From contig NW_026944385.1 in assembly GCF_033439725.1 (NCBI RefSeq), positions 2,513,001 to 2,577,000 of the forward strand: DNA of 64,000 bases, given 5' to 3'. Of the stretch, positions 20,801-33,393 are shown one piece after another. The notes beneath the pieces were generated by a model, which was not told the DNA's origin, searched no databases, and worked only from the letters and a program-made list of their open reading frames with translations. How positions within the stretch are numbered: position 1 is the stretch's first letter; the number at the start of each line of letters is the position of its first letter. A program made the position numbers and the translations under genes. Source of the DNA: Neurospora tetraspora. Lineage: Eukaryota; Ascomycota; Sordariomycetes; Sordariales; Sordariaceae.

Positions 20801-21126
20801 TCGCGTAACGGACTTGTAGAAAGGTACGTACCGCCTCCCCAATCGCCTCCATCCTCTCACACTATTGGCCCGCATTTCTCACCAAGATCCGCCAGACCAA
20901 GTACCTCCATTTCCAATAGTCAAAGTCTATTTCGAGCAATATCTACGCTGCAAAAAAGGTAACGCATCCATGCAACTCAGCTGGCCCAAAAGGGTGCTTT
21001 TGCCCTGTTTTGCTTCATATCGGGTTGCGGAGGGTGGAATGCGAGGGTTTGAAGTTTCAAAGTCGACCTCTGAATTTGTCACTTGAAAAGTGGCGGTACG
21101 TACCTTTTTACAAGTCCATTACGCAA
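20801..21126. repeat. 326-bp structure with 35-bp terminal inverted repeats
   Basis: The left arm (20801-20835) contains GCGTAACGGACTTGTAGAAA followed by GGTACGTACCGCC. The right arm (21092-21126) is its reverse complement with three transition differences. The 256-bp interior has no coding signal. No clear target-site duplication was found: flanks are GCTGTG on the left and CCCCGG on the right. It may be a non-autonomous DNA transposon or a foldback element. Confidence 0.6.
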
Positions 21127-22434
21127 CCCCGGACTGGCAGCCGCAGCATGGTCCATGCCGTGGAACTGGAAGGATGAAGGCACACAAGTTGCGGATTGCA
21201 AGCATGGATTCTGTCCCCTTTGCAATTTTCTTTTGTTTCTTCTCCAGATCGAAACCATGTCCCCCGGCGGGTTTGGAAAACCATATGCATGAAGAGCCGG
21301 GAAAGAGTTCCACTGATCTCCGCGAACACACAAAAAAAGTGCGGAATTGGAAATGTCAGCAGGTTGGAATCGGCAAAGAATGGGCAGGGGAAGGTTGTCA
21401 ACTTTTGTCCATAGACCACCATGTTTGATGCTGTGGAAACCCCAGCGAGGAGATGTGACTGAGAAGAAGCCTTGTGAATATCAAAAACACACACGGCAAA
21501 GACACCCGTTCTTTATTTCCGTCGACTTTGAAAACGTGGTGGGCAGGCTGACGAACGGTTACATATGTCTTGTCATCACCGTTGTCAAATAGAAATTCTC
21601 GGATATTTGCTTTCTTGGCTTATAGTCTTGGTATCCACTATAGGTACACCTGATACAGCGATAATTGCATGTCCCGAGCTATCAGACCAGTGACGTCTGG
21701 CCGGGTACCGTCGGCCATCATCCTGATCCCGAGACGATTATCCAGAATATAAAACCAATTTTAAGCTTCAGCTTGGCAATCCGTAACAGTGATCACTGGT
21801 CATGTGCTCTGCTCCTCAATGCTCCTGCTGGAGACAGACAGACCAGATTATCCCAGCTATTGCCAACCTCGTTTTCCAACCAAACAACAACAATGCTGGA
21901 CAACTCATCTTCTCTCGTTGATAGCGCCAACATTCTCACATCAGCCGCCGAATGCCAATGTGGACCCGGTCGGACAGCACGTGCATCCCGTCCCCGTTGT
22001 TCCTCCTCCTCCTCCGGTCCGGAGACCCAACCACCCCCCGTTACCCCGTGCACCAAAAGCTGCAAGAGCGGAGCCGGATCGGTCCCGATTCTGCTGCTTC
22101 TGCTTCACGGTCTTGCTTGACCTTCCCGTTTTGTCACAAGACTCTGACCTCGCCCGAACATCGAATCGAATGATCAACCACGGTCGTGGAGAACTCCATC
22201 GATCATCACGCCGACATTCAAGAAAACGCGGGGTTGCTGCAACACTCCATCTCGATCCTCTTGTCCCTTTTCTCCAAGCCCGGGGGAACGGATGAGATGA
22301 TACACTAGACATTGTGGGATAGGGGTGATGAACGGATGGTCAGGTGCACAGTTGCACTTGACTTACCAAAGCAACCAGATAGTGCAGTGCTGATCGATCT
22401 GATCTTGGAATTTCCCCGGCTGGTTGCTTAGGTA

Positions 22435-22598
22435 CCGCTTTTACTCAGTCGTGAGAGATTTACCAAAGGCGCTAGCTAGGAAGATGAGGGAATCCCATTG
22501 GACTGATTCCTCATATGCAGCTAATCCCGCCGTGCATATGCTTCTTTCGCACCAAAACTGCCAGGTTCAGTAAATCTCTTACGACTGGGTAAAAGCGG
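22435..22598 (+). mobile_element. Miniature inverted-repeat element, copy 1 (164 bp)
   Basis: The ends are CCGCTTTTACTCAGTCGTGA and, reverse-complemented, CCGCTTTTACCCAGTCGTAA. Each continues into GAGATTTAC, giving about 31 bp of TIR with four transition mismatches. TA flanks both sides (22433-22434 and 22599-22600), as expected for a Tc1/mariner-type 2-bp target duplication. No coding capacity. A second copy of exactly the same length lies at 29413-29576 in reverse orientation, about 85 percent identical by eye. Confidence 0.88.
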
Positions 22599-25500
22599 TA
22601 GGTTGGATATGCGAGATCATCACTCTCAATGATTTTCCCTTTTACCAAGTTGCATTGAAATTCAGACACGTGAGATTTCCCCGGTTTAAAGGGAGGTTTA
22701 AGCTTTACCGTTTGTTTTCTCGGTACTACCTTCGCCACCGTCTTATAAGCAAACGTTGTTGATGGTTTATTTTCATGGTGAGCATCACACTTGGACTTCA
22801 CACTCCGTAACAGAACTGAGCACTGCCTACCTATTTCTCACTCCTCCCTAGCACAGCACTTATTGACTGTATCACGCACGAGCAAGAAATGGTCAAGTCA
22901 TCTCGACCCATCAGATCATAAATAACCTCTGAAATCCTTGGCACCAAGCATTTCTGGCCGAGTGTAATGGGTGTCTGGGTGTACTCTCGCCAGCCACAAA
23001 CTGAATCAGGGGAAGCGAAGAGCAGTGTCCTCCAGAATAGGGGCAACGGCAGTTGCAAAACCTATGGTCTTTTGCTCGCATACAATATCGGTGATTTGGT
23101 AAACGCTTGGCAACAGAGCAGCATGAAATGAAGGACAACTTTGTGACTCTATTTGGGAACCTCCATTTGTTGACAGCCGAAGAAGCATAGAGACATGTGT
23201 ACACTAATCGACGGGGCTGACAAACCAGGCATCATCATGCCCCCAAGTCTAGACCGGCCTCGCACCCGGCGAATAATCACAACTTGCCAAGGCAAGGGAG
23301 TCTGGGGTAAAATCAATAAAAAGGCCACGTGCGGAGTTCTGGTTGTGGAGTTTGGGCGCAATGGATGAGTGGCATTTTTGTGATGATATTGAAAGTTTAC
23401 CAGTTACCTAATTCATTGAAACCAATCGCCATTCAGGGGAGCGGAAGAAATAACGTAATGAGAGGGGAGAATTGTTCCAGGACGTCTTTCTTTGAATTCA
23501 CCCAGAGTGGTCTTTGATTGGCTCCGCTCCCTGAGCATCCTTGTGAGCGTGGAGCGCAAAAAAGGCAAGTGTTGTTATGGGGTTATATGGAGGAGTGTCG
23601 TCATGACCACTTGGTCTGACAAACCGCACTTTCTCGGTTGCGCTTTCCGTGCCCTCCCACATACCCAAAAGAAAACACCCACATTGAGATCTGATAAAAT
23701 AACGTCAAATTGACGATGAACCCAAAAAACCGGTTGCGAACGAGTCAGTCCTGTCCCCGGAGAGAAAAAAGGATCCTCAACGGTGACGGACGGACGGGTC
23801 CATCCCCCTGAAAGTTCTGAAACTGTTTTTCGGTTTCCCCAGGGGTCCTTTCCGGCTTCCATTTCCACCCACAGAGCCTACACGCACCTCCAGATTTCGC
23901 CAGATTGTCGAGATTTGTCGAGATTCACTTCCATTGCTGGGCTCGCAACCCCCATCATCCCCGTCCTCCTCCATTCCTTTGTAATCCGCACCCCCATTTC
24001 CATCTCCATCGCCAATCCTTGGCAATTCCACCAATTCCACTTCCGTGTCCATCAAGGTAAGAAAAAAAAAGTGACCCCACAAGCCTGGGCAGCAAACTCC
24101 CTGCACCAACTCCAGTCTCCCAGAAGCCGGCAGTTGTTGAGGGTCCACTTCTTAAGAGCCTCGGCATAGCAATGCATCATCCAAGTCCTCCACGGGGGGA
24201 TGACGCGTTCGCATAGTTCATGGCTTCCTGCTCACTCTGTCTGGACCAATCCGAGAAAGGGGGCACGTGCGTTGCATTTGCAGTCTGCGCAAGATATGGA
24301 TGATCTCGATGTGGGTTGTGGGTGTTTAAAGGACAGGACGGGCCACAGAACCTCCGTTGCCCGACATTGTTGAGCGCCAAACAGAAGGGAGGACTCGCCG
24401 GACGGGTTGCGATTGGACCCCCAAATGGATTGACAATTGCTGTGGTCGGCGCTGGTGCCGGGAGCCCGTGCGATGGTCCTTTGAGAATGGAGTAACCGGC
24501 TACGAACGTGCCGCATCGACATTAGATATCAAGAAGATATCGGTGTTGGTGCTCACACTAACGTCGATAGCATCGAGAGAGGCATGTTCCATGGAAAGTT
24601 CTGCCGCCACGTGCGCAACCGGTGCACAACATTATCTCCGGGCCGATTTCCAACCACGTACGTAACATATAGCCGGGGATATGGTTTGATTACATGAGGG
24701 CCATCTTGAATACCGGAAACAAGCTTAAGCTTTGCGACGGGGAGCTTGCGACGGGGGACGGGGGACGGGGAGGATGACAGCGGGGACGCCGACAGGGACG
24801 GAGCCGAACTCGAAGTGAAGCGGAATCACTTCCGAAGCGGACGGGGACCGCCCTTTGCCCACGGGGAGATTTGACGATTTGACAAGCGCTCAATGGCTGG
24901 TCGGACAGGACGACGGGGGTCGGGGATTGCGATTTCGGCCAAAAGAAACCTAAAAGATAAAAAAAAATCAACAAGTGCGACAAAACCGTCGGTACCCGCG
25001 CCGAAGTCTATTTCTTTCGTCTCCCTCTGGGGATGTTCTCCTCTTCCTCCCCAATCTAAACCAATCACCATTCTGCAACCTCAGATTTGTGAGATTCGTC
25101 ATCCCAGTAAGCGACTCCATAATGGTAGATCTTGGAGTGGATGACCTTGTGGAGGACGGTGGAGATGGCTTCTTTGGAGGCCCAGAACCAAGGCAAATTC
25201 AAACGGAAAAGAAAAGCGTAGCATTGCCCCTTTCAGGAAAGGAAGAGCCGAAAGAAGGTGGAGTAAGCCTTGTGTTTGAGCGAAGCGCAAAAAGGCGGAA
25301 AGCCATTCGGTAACCGGGGTGAGAGGCAAAATGGCAGGGGATGGACGTCATCTGAAAACGTCGGCTATGATTCCACTGCACATCGCTTGATGGCAGAATT
25401 CTTTGGTAGCCACCACCACCACAATAGATAGGGGGCGATGAGGACGGGGCGGAGGAATAAGAGTGACACAGCAAAAGGAGAAAGTGATATAGGCGGCACT

Positions 25501-25864
25501 GATTGAATATTGCTGAAATGATACATATGGTTAGCTTGGCTGGGCCAGTGACTGACTGACAAAGTCCGACATGATTTGCGCCCAGTCGCTGCGTTAGCGA
25601 GGAAAAACATGCTTAGGAGTCCATACATGAAAAACGTGAAAAGGGTAATAATGATGTGTGTAAACATTTGGTATCGTCGTGGATCCAATCCTTGATCCGG
25701 TATTATCAAAACAGAAAACATCAACATATGATGAACATGACCCAAACCTGGCTAGATATCCAAAGCCGTAAACTACTCGCTCGCCAAATAACAAATACCC
25801 ACTGTGACCCGCTTAAAAAGAATTCATAACGTAAGACATATCAGGAAAGAACGGCCAGGCCGAC

Positions 25865-27153
25865 TTAGGCCTGGTCACGGTCAGACTTGGCAGCCATCCT
25901 GCTCTCACGGCCCTTCTCAGACCAGGGGAAGTGGAAGACAGGGAGGAGGAAGAAGGAGTTGCTGTGAGAAAAGAACCGTTAGCGCATGATCATTTGAAGT
26001 TATATGAGGCTCTGCACCAGGGTCAAGGATGATAACAATGACGTGTGCTTGGCAGATGCAATGGAACGAGGGGGGAACCCCGAAAGGACCAGTAGTGTCA
26101 TGGCATGGTTTTGGACAAAGCCCAATGCCAATGCCAAGTTTGGGGTATGAGGCCAGGATAATGACGCTGTACTTTTTTTCTCGTTTGTCCTTGTGGGAGG
26201 GGGGGTAGATATGTGACAGGAAAAAAAAAAAGAAAAACGTAAAAAGAAAATCATTCTCGGGGTACTAACCTGCTATCCGCAATACCAGCAAACGCGTTGT
26301 ACCAAGCGAAGAAGGCGGCGAGCATGCCGAAGACACCGCCAGCCTGGGTGAGCTTGTGGGAGGCAGTGAGGGCTCCGTTGTCGTTGGCGTACTCGCCGCA
26401 AGCCAGCATGAGGAAGGCAATATCCAAAGTGAAGAAAAGCATAAAGAACATGATGGTGGAGCGCAAGGTGCAGAGAAGCAGGATGGTGGTGAAGATGAAC
26501 CAGCCAGTAAGGAAGATGCCGACAGCAGACGAGGCCATCTTGGGATCAACCGCCTTGGCTGCGTCGCTAGCATAGGGACCGTCCTCGCCAAGGATGTTCC
26601 AGGCCGGAGTGAGAAGAATGGCATAGGAAATCCAGAAGCCACCGAAAGAAGAGAGAGCAGTAGCACCGAAAGTGTTGCCAACAGCCATTTCCCTAGAGGC
26701 ACTTGTTAGACATGATGATTGAAGAGGGTGGCAGGCATTCAATGATTGTACTTACCACATGCCGGCAAGGAGCTGAATAAGACCACCATAGGCGAGAGCA
26801 ACGCCGACGACAACGTTGGGGGTGTTCAAGCCACGGGCGTTAAGGTTGACGCAGGAGAGGATGAAGGTAGTAAGGGCGAAAGCGCAGAGACCCAGGGGCG
26901 CTGGGTTGGCGAACTTGCGTTCCTTGACTGGGCGATAGAGACCGGGCTGGAATTCACCACCGAAGGCAGGCAACCTGGGCTCAGTTCCGGTGTGGATACG
27001 AGCCATAGGGTTGTGCCAGCCACTGAGCATAGCCTCTTGGTGGGCGGCAGCGACAGCGGCCTGGGCCTGAGCCTGAAGCTGAGCTTGAGCTTGGGCCTGG
27101 GCGTGGGCCTGCTCCGTAGAGATGTTCTCAACCGAGGGCTTCTCGTCGTACAT
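25865..27153 (-). CDS. GPR1/FUN34/YaaH-family acetate permease
   Basis: Three exons, 27153-26756, 26692-26270 and 25961-25865, give 305 residues. The family moves acetate and ammonium-related solutes across the plasma membrane. After a hydrophilic N-terminus with a Gln-Ala repeat (AQAQAQAQLQAQAQAAV, residues about 18-34) come HNPMARI and the signature FANPAPLGLCAFALTTF, which opens six predicted helices. Others are GGLIQLLAGMWEMAVGNTFG, the FGGFWISYAI helix with AWNILGEDGPYA loop, and a last helix near AGGVFGMLAAFFAWYNAFAG. The conserved NPAPLGL motif makes the family certain. Intron 2 is unusually long (308 nt) and contains an A-run on the plus strand (26221-26250). The gene sits alone between two long gene-poor stretches. 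Confidence 0.95.
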
Positions 27154-29412
27154 TGTGCGAACTTGTTGAGAGGTGATGATATGTTAAGGCGTAGTATGTA
27201 TTGTCGGACCAGGTGAGGAACCAAGATGTGGTGTTCCTTAGATGTCGATGTTGTTGCAAGGTATGGCACCTGGAGACCTGGGGAAGATGGAAACAGAGAA
27301 AAGGGTCCTGGGGAAGGACTGGGGAAGAGAGGTTGATATAGAGAATAACGATGGGTTGAATGGATCATCGATTACATATCCCACGGCCAGAAGAGCGGCA
27401 TGTTGAACATGGCCGCTAGACAAGCGTTGCCGTAATGGGCAAGCGATGCATGGATGATCGGCGGAGTCCTGGGGTTACCTGGAGCTGCTTAGATCTGCCC
27501 TTGGGATGAACTGGCTCATCTGTCAGTGGAGAGTGGATGTAAGTGATGCAGGGACTAGGGCCCCGGGCCGTCATCTGGGGGACTGAAGACCAAGTGGGAC
27601 GGCGTCCTTGGGCGTGCCAACTCGTTAGTGGCATAAGGGGCAAAGCTTTATGCCGGATAAATGCATTTCCCCACGATATTCCCTGAGCCCAGCCTCTGCT
27701 GGATCTCGACTGGACCTCAACTGGGGTCGGGCTGTGCCTCTGACTGGAGCAAGCCGGGTCACGGCTCCCATCACGGCTGAGGCTGGTTGGACCGTTGGAG
27801 AGCTGCCGGGGGGGCACCCCCAGCCCACGGAGGGACAGCCAACACGATGAGGAGACGGATGCAAGCCGACAAGGACATCGGTGAGAAAGCGGATACCTCC
27901 CTCGGCCCAAGGCTCTCTCTTGGTGGGTCGTCGGTGGTTGTGTTAAGCTGTGTGCTCCACTGAAAGACGGAGAAGAAGATCTGGAAAGGCCGTCTCCTCA
28001 CTGGACAAAGCTGATTAATCCACCAGAATACGGGGAAGGTTGCGTGGCATGATATAGAGGTTGGTCCACAACACTTGCAGTCTGCTTGGTAATTAATTCC
28101 TTACACGCCCAAATTACAAAGTCTTGGTAGAGCCGTCTGTCTGAAATGTGAAGGGCATGGAAGGGGACAAGCAATAAACACAGGTCCAAACAATTAATGA
28201 TAGAACGGTCTTGTGCATTGGGATTGTCAGCTGGGGTGTTTTAGACTTTGTCGGAGCAGGTGCCTGCTGTCATGGATATCTCATAGACTAGATAATGCAC
28301 TAGTAGTATTAGCAATAAGGGGGCACTGGAACAAGGAGGCTCACTCACCACTCGGCCAAATTCAACCGACAACCACAATGTGTAGCATCCAACTAGAGTC
28401 CCTTTTCGCTCCACAAACCCCGGAGAGTCTACCACACGCTAGTATGATCGTCTCAGATTGGATCTCCCAAGTGGTTAAGGTTAGAGGTGACATGACTTGA
28501 AATGATGCCTGACTGGCGAGGCTGGAAAGCTGTTCGGCACATAGCATAATTGGATATCTGATGGCACTGCTCAAGTCGGGCTTCAAGAATTGAGTACTCT
28601 GATCAAAGGGACGAGACCAGACTTGGTGAATCATAGGGTGTAGTTTGGTGGTTTCTCCCAGTTGGTTTCGATGACCAGAGGAAAGCACTTTTTTTTCTGA
28701 TACAACTTTGTTTTTCTGTGGCCGCATGTAGGGTAGCAATCGCGACCAGTAGCGCATTCTTCCTTCTCACACGGACTTCAGTAGCTTGCAATTCTGGTAA
28801 AGATCGCCGGGTATTGGTGGTTAGAGTAGTGCCGAGATAGCCATACAATCGCAATTTCTTTTGCTGAAGAGGCTCCTTTTCCGACGCACAAGGTACATGG
28901 GAGACAGAGGCTTCATTCAGGGAGGTCTGCTACCCAAGCCAGCATTGTCTCAGTGTCGACATCCGGTCGTCCATCTTGGTATTCACCAAAGCAATCTGGT
29001 AGGGAGGTGGGGGATGGGCAACGATTGGTTGGGGAGACATTGAGGTGCAGAGATGCGGCCTCGGCGTCATCTAAACCACATGGATTGGGATTTGGGGGAC
29101 ACTGAACTAGAAAAGCAGAGAACCAAGGGAGCGGCCGGTGGCTTGACTTTGCCTTTCCTGTTCGATTCCCGCAGCGATTGCCGGCTGGGCGTGCGTAATG
29201 GGCTTGACTGGCAGCTGAATTTCTAATATTTTTTTGGAGATGTTCCCATGGACGACTGTATAGATGATGTCCACGATGGAAGTTGTCGAGATTGTGGTAT
29301 AGAGTCGGCTCAAGTGCCCGGCAAATGGGTGTCAGAAAGACCAGCAAGTCGAACGCCAATGACCACCAGTCAAGTGGAGAGAAAGGCAGAAAAGGGCGGA
29401 CTTGCTCGACTT

Positions 29413-29576
29413 CCGCTTTTACCCAGTCGTAAGAGATTTACTAAACCTGGCAGTTTTGGTGAGAGAAGCTGCATATGCAAGGCGGCTTTAGTGCATATGA
29501 GGCATCGATCCAATAAAGTTATCCCATTTTCCTAGCTAGCGCCTTTGGTAAATCTCTTACGACTGAGTAGAAGCGG
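29413..29576 (-). mobile_element. Miniature inverted-repeat element, copy 2 (164 bp)
   Basis: Reverse-oriented copy of the element at 22435-22598. The left end CCGCTTTTACCCAGTCGTAA matches the right end of copy 1 exactly, and the internal block CCTAGCTAGCGCCTTTGGTA is shared. It is flanked by TT on both sides rather than TA. The interior differs by small substitutions and compensating indels. Confidence 0.88.
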
Positions 29577-30840
29577 TTGTCACCACCCTGTCTGTACTGT
29601 GTGCCGGGAATAAGGGGAGTTAGCAGACTGATGCGGGAGTGTCAGAGTATGATCGGGGGAAAGCCAAGTGGTCGCTAACCTCGCCGGTGCTTTGGCGTGT
29701 CTGGCTAACCATGAACGGATGCGCCATCCGGAGTTGCAGTGAAGCATCAGTTGGTTAGGATTGCATGTCATGGATGTCCATGGAAAAGGGCGAAGGGAGG
29801 GAGTCCGTCCTCAGGAAACATCCGTTTGGGAACACGAAGGCATTAGGTAAGGCATGATAGGTAGTGGTAAGATGGAACAAGTGAGGTTTGGAATGGAGAC
29901 CCGATGGTTGATACCGCCATTGTAGGTCTGCACTTCCTTTGCCCGTTTGGTGGTGGAAAGGTGGACAGATTTTCCCCAGGCGAAACCGGGCGAAACAACC
30001 TTGATTGCTCCCTGGCAGTTGCCCTGTTGGGTCAGGCATCTCAATTGGAAGTCAAGAGTCAGAACTCAGAAGGAAGGAAGGGACCGACGGGAACGGAGCC
30101 CGAGTGGGAGAACTTTCCACTTCCACTTCTGCAACTGCCTGAATTGAAGTGACGGAAGACGGGAGCAAGGAGGGGAGGATGGAAAGTGGAATGAAGCCCA
30201 CCAAAGCCCACCTTCCCCATAAAGTAGTTGATTCAAAAGTTGTGGATTTTCTCCGCACATTCCCCCGTTCCTTCCCCTTTCTGAGCATGGCTCCTGACAT
30301 GCCTGAAGCCAATTGTTCTGCGCGGTCAGCATTTCTTAGCACCATTACGTCGTTTGGCACATGGGACGCTGTTAGTGCAACCCATCACCCCCCGAATCCC
30401 CCTTTTTAACCTTTTTTGCTCCATTCTCCGTCTCCACGGCCAAGCGGGGGAATCTGGGGAAAGTGCAAAGACCGAGTCATGACTTGTTTCTAGTGCTGTG
30501 CATGACGAGACACTCAATTGAAGCGGAGCTGCACCCGAATCCAATGTTGAAGGCTGCTGCTGAAATGGGTTGTTGATTGTTGAAAAATGGATTCAAAGTA
30601 GTGACGGATGAGGGGGGACGTTGCGGGGAAGTGAAATACCGACGCCAAGTACCGTCGTACCGTCGTTCATCCAGTCTTGTTTTCTCCTTTTATGTAACCG
30701 TGTAAGGGCTTGCTTGCCCTTAGGGTTATGCAACTATCGGTGGTTTGCATAACGCTTCAAGTTGTGCATCTCCCCATCCCCAACCAAAAGTCTGAAACTC
30801 AATTTCTTCCACTTCCTCTGTCGTTCAACTGCCACTGCCC

Positions 30841-30900
30841 GTGCCGGTGCCGGTCTCAGTGCCGGTCTCAGTGCCGGTCTCAGTGCCGGTCTCAGTGCCG
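30841..30900 (+). repeat. 12-bp minisatellite
   Basis: Four perfect units of CGGTCTCAGTGC preceded by a shorter GTGCCG repeat. In one frame it would read Gly-Leu-Ser-Ala, but no gene is supported around it. Confidence 0.92.
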
Positions 30901-31652
30901 TATGCCTCCTGGGATCTCCCAAGTTCTACAGTATGGCTTCTTCTGGTCATAAGAAAAAAAGGGTCATGCTGATTTGTGCTGACGGGGTCCAAGACGTAAC
31001 CGAAAGACTAGCCTCGGCCCTTCTCTATCATGTAATCCATCACGATCCATCCATCGGCATCCAGCCTCTTGCTTTCCATCCACCTGGCACTTCCTTGTGT
31101 TCCACGGCCATTGACGGACTTTTGACACCACAAATCCAGAGAGAAGTGGAAGCCGGCCTTTTTGTGCTTCTGGTGTACTGTTGTTGCACATTTTGACAGT
31201 GTCTCACGGTTATCACGGCACTTGTGCACACCTGTCCGGCTCTGCTCTTTGCCGTCCACACAACCCCCATCGTTCTGGGTCTTGGCGGATGTGCGGCTCG
31301 TTCGCCGGCACTACTACCTAACCACACTACAAAGACAGACTGTTACACTACATCCCGACACTAACCTCCTGGCAGGGGGATATTAGCATTGGTCTGGGTG
31401 TTATTTCTCTTGTGAGTCCCGAGTGTTGCTCCGAGTGGAGGACCCAATATCAAAGAAGCCCCGGGGCAGACATCCGGTTTCGGTCAAGTAACGCCGGCAG
31501 CTCTCTATGCCTTTACCCATGGGTTTCTCTGTCATCAAAAGTAGCCTTCATCCATGGATGTCTTGACAAGGATCGTCAGGGGAAAAAGCCATCTTGATGA
31601 TACGTTGGCAAGTTGGTTGCATGCTTGGCCATCGTTCGGGTCATCAAAGAGC

Positions 31653-31702
31653 AAGCTAGCTAGCCAGCTAGCCAGCTAGCCAGCCAGCCAGCCGGCCAGC
31701 CT
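31653..31702. repeat. GCTA/GCCA tetranucleotide repeat
   Basis: About 50 bp of GCTA, GCCA and GCTAGCCA units grading into GCCA and GCCGG. Intergenic microsatellite. Confidence 0.9.
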
Positions 31703-32519
31703 CCTGGGATTTTCAGGAACATCGACAGACAGACTGGCTCACAAAGGCAAGGGCCCAGTTTGACTACCACATGAAGCTTGCGTGTTCCTGATCATCATCA
31801 AATTACCTTCATCACCCTGACGGAAAGTGCTAGTGTAGTGCTCTGCGGCAGTTACCAATGACATGAACCAACAGCTGAACACCACGTAGGGATTACAGAG
31901 ACGTCCTCTTTGCCTGCTAAACCTGCCTTCTGTCCCCTTTCCCTCCGAAGATCTGTCCATGGAACAGGTCCCGTTACTGATACAACGTCACTTGTACCCA
32001 AAAAGGGATGTACTTTAGAAAGAAAGAGGACCACGGTTGTTCTAGACTACGATCAATCCCCCTTATTCCATTCCGTGGGTTATTAACCTAACAAAGTGAT
32101 TAGGAGAGACAAAGGGGAAGAAACAAGAACAAGAATCAAAAGTAAAGAGATATGTAGAATTCAAGATAGGGAGAACAGCAAAATTCAGAAGAGATCAAAG
32201 AAAAAAAGAGGCAGGACTACGGAAAAGAAACCTACTTAACACAGAAATTTTTTCAAAGAGATAACAGAATGACAGAGAATGAACATCAATCAAAACCCAA
32301 GCAAAGAGAAGAAAAGCCCGAGGGGAAACAACATAACAATACCTACCAAAAGGGGACTACCTCCAACAGCAATAGAACAAACATCAGCATTCATCGCCAT
32401 CACCAACATCCACAATCATCGAGGCGAAGGCTTGCCCTTTGCTTCAGGTTTTAGTCACAAAAACGGAAGGAGGGCGGGTTTTCGGTTCCTCTTTCCTTTC
32501 ACAGCATCTCTTGCGGTTC

Positions 32520-32660
32520 TCTTCATTTCTCTACGGCCCGGGCCCCTCTTCCTTCCCCCATCCTTCCCCCATCCTTCCCTCTTCCTTCCCCCTTCCTTCC
32601 CATTTCAATCCTTCCCTCTTCTCCCTTCTCCTTTCCCCCTCCCTCCTTCCCCAAATCTGA
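32520..32660 (+). repeat. Polypyrimidine tract
   Basis: Nearly pure C/T on the plus strand, built from CCTTCCC and CCATCCTTCCCC units. No transcript start is assigned to it. Confidence 0.85.
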
Positions 32661-33393
32661 CCTACCTATTTTACCTGCCCCAACACTCCAATTCCCCCAA
32701 AACCTCCAACAAGTCCTTCAAATAAGCTTTGCGGCTGCACTTTAACACCTTAACACAAGCCGCTTATGCATTCGTTTGCATCGGCTGGCATTGACTCGTG
32801 TCGCTTCGCCTAAGCTTTGCAGTTCGACATCTTGGCCTACTCCCACCCGTCTTGGCTTGCTATCATACTACACAACTGCCTATCACCATGGGTCAGGGAA
32901 ACTCGTTACTCATGGGCCACGTGGTTTTGTTGATTACATCTGGGTCAAAGAAACTGTAGAGACTAACTGGACTTTTGTTATTGTGGCATCCGAAACTGAA
33001 GTGTGATAATTTCTCGTGCACCCGACAGTGCACTTTTAAACGAACCAGGACATGAAAGAGCAAGCTAGAAAAGCATATCATGATGGCTGCCAAAAAAGTA
33101 AAAGCAAATCTCAACCATAAGAAACAAAGCAAAGGAAAATCAAGACCAATAAACCATCATCAACAGAAACATAGGTAATCATCCACTTCCTTCGTCCAAT
33201 ACAACCTTGAGCTAGCTCATGTCTTCTTTCATCCCTTGACTGTAGACTAATATTTCTTGTAATGTGCTCCAAAAAGTTCCCACTCACATCCTCGTCCTAA
33301 CTCCATTCAACGTGGCTGTGATTTCATCCCTTCCCCTTAAACAATTGCTTTGTCATTTATCATTACGTATGGAAAACATATGCTGATGACCGA

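Larger units (their letters stand above)
20167..25864. other. 5.7-kb gene-poor region
   Basis: No frame here has a recognisable domain, codon bias or believable splicing. Contents I can support are the 326-bp inverted-repeat structure (20801-21126), the 164-bp TIR element (22435-22598) and a G-rich stretch (24737-24800, repeated GACGGGG). Base composition is not AT-rich, so it is not obviously RIP-mutated transposon debris. It could contain long regulatory or non-coding RNA sequence. Confidence 0.6.
27154..33393. other. 6.2-kb gene-poor region upstream of the acetate permease
   Basis: No supported protein gene. Contents include the reverse-oriented 164-bp TIR element (29413-29576), a 12-bp minisatellite (30841-30900), a GCTA/GCCA tract (31653-31702), a purine-rich stretch (32100-32340) and a polypyrimidine tract (32520-32660). 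One frame at 30933-31196, starting MASSGHKKKRVML, looks vaguely protein-like but has no recognisable family. The first part presumably holds the acetate permease promoter and leader. Confidence 0.6.

Noticed and set aside
29140-29190. TGTTCGATTCCCG resembling a tRNA T-arm
   Set aside because: Flanking bases do not form the stem and no cloverleaf can be drawn.
30762-31196. 144-codon frame with Gly-Leu-Ser-Ala repeats
   Set aside because: The repeats come from a 12-bp minisatellite, there is no recognisable family, and no splice partner or promoter was found; kept only as part of the gene-poor region.
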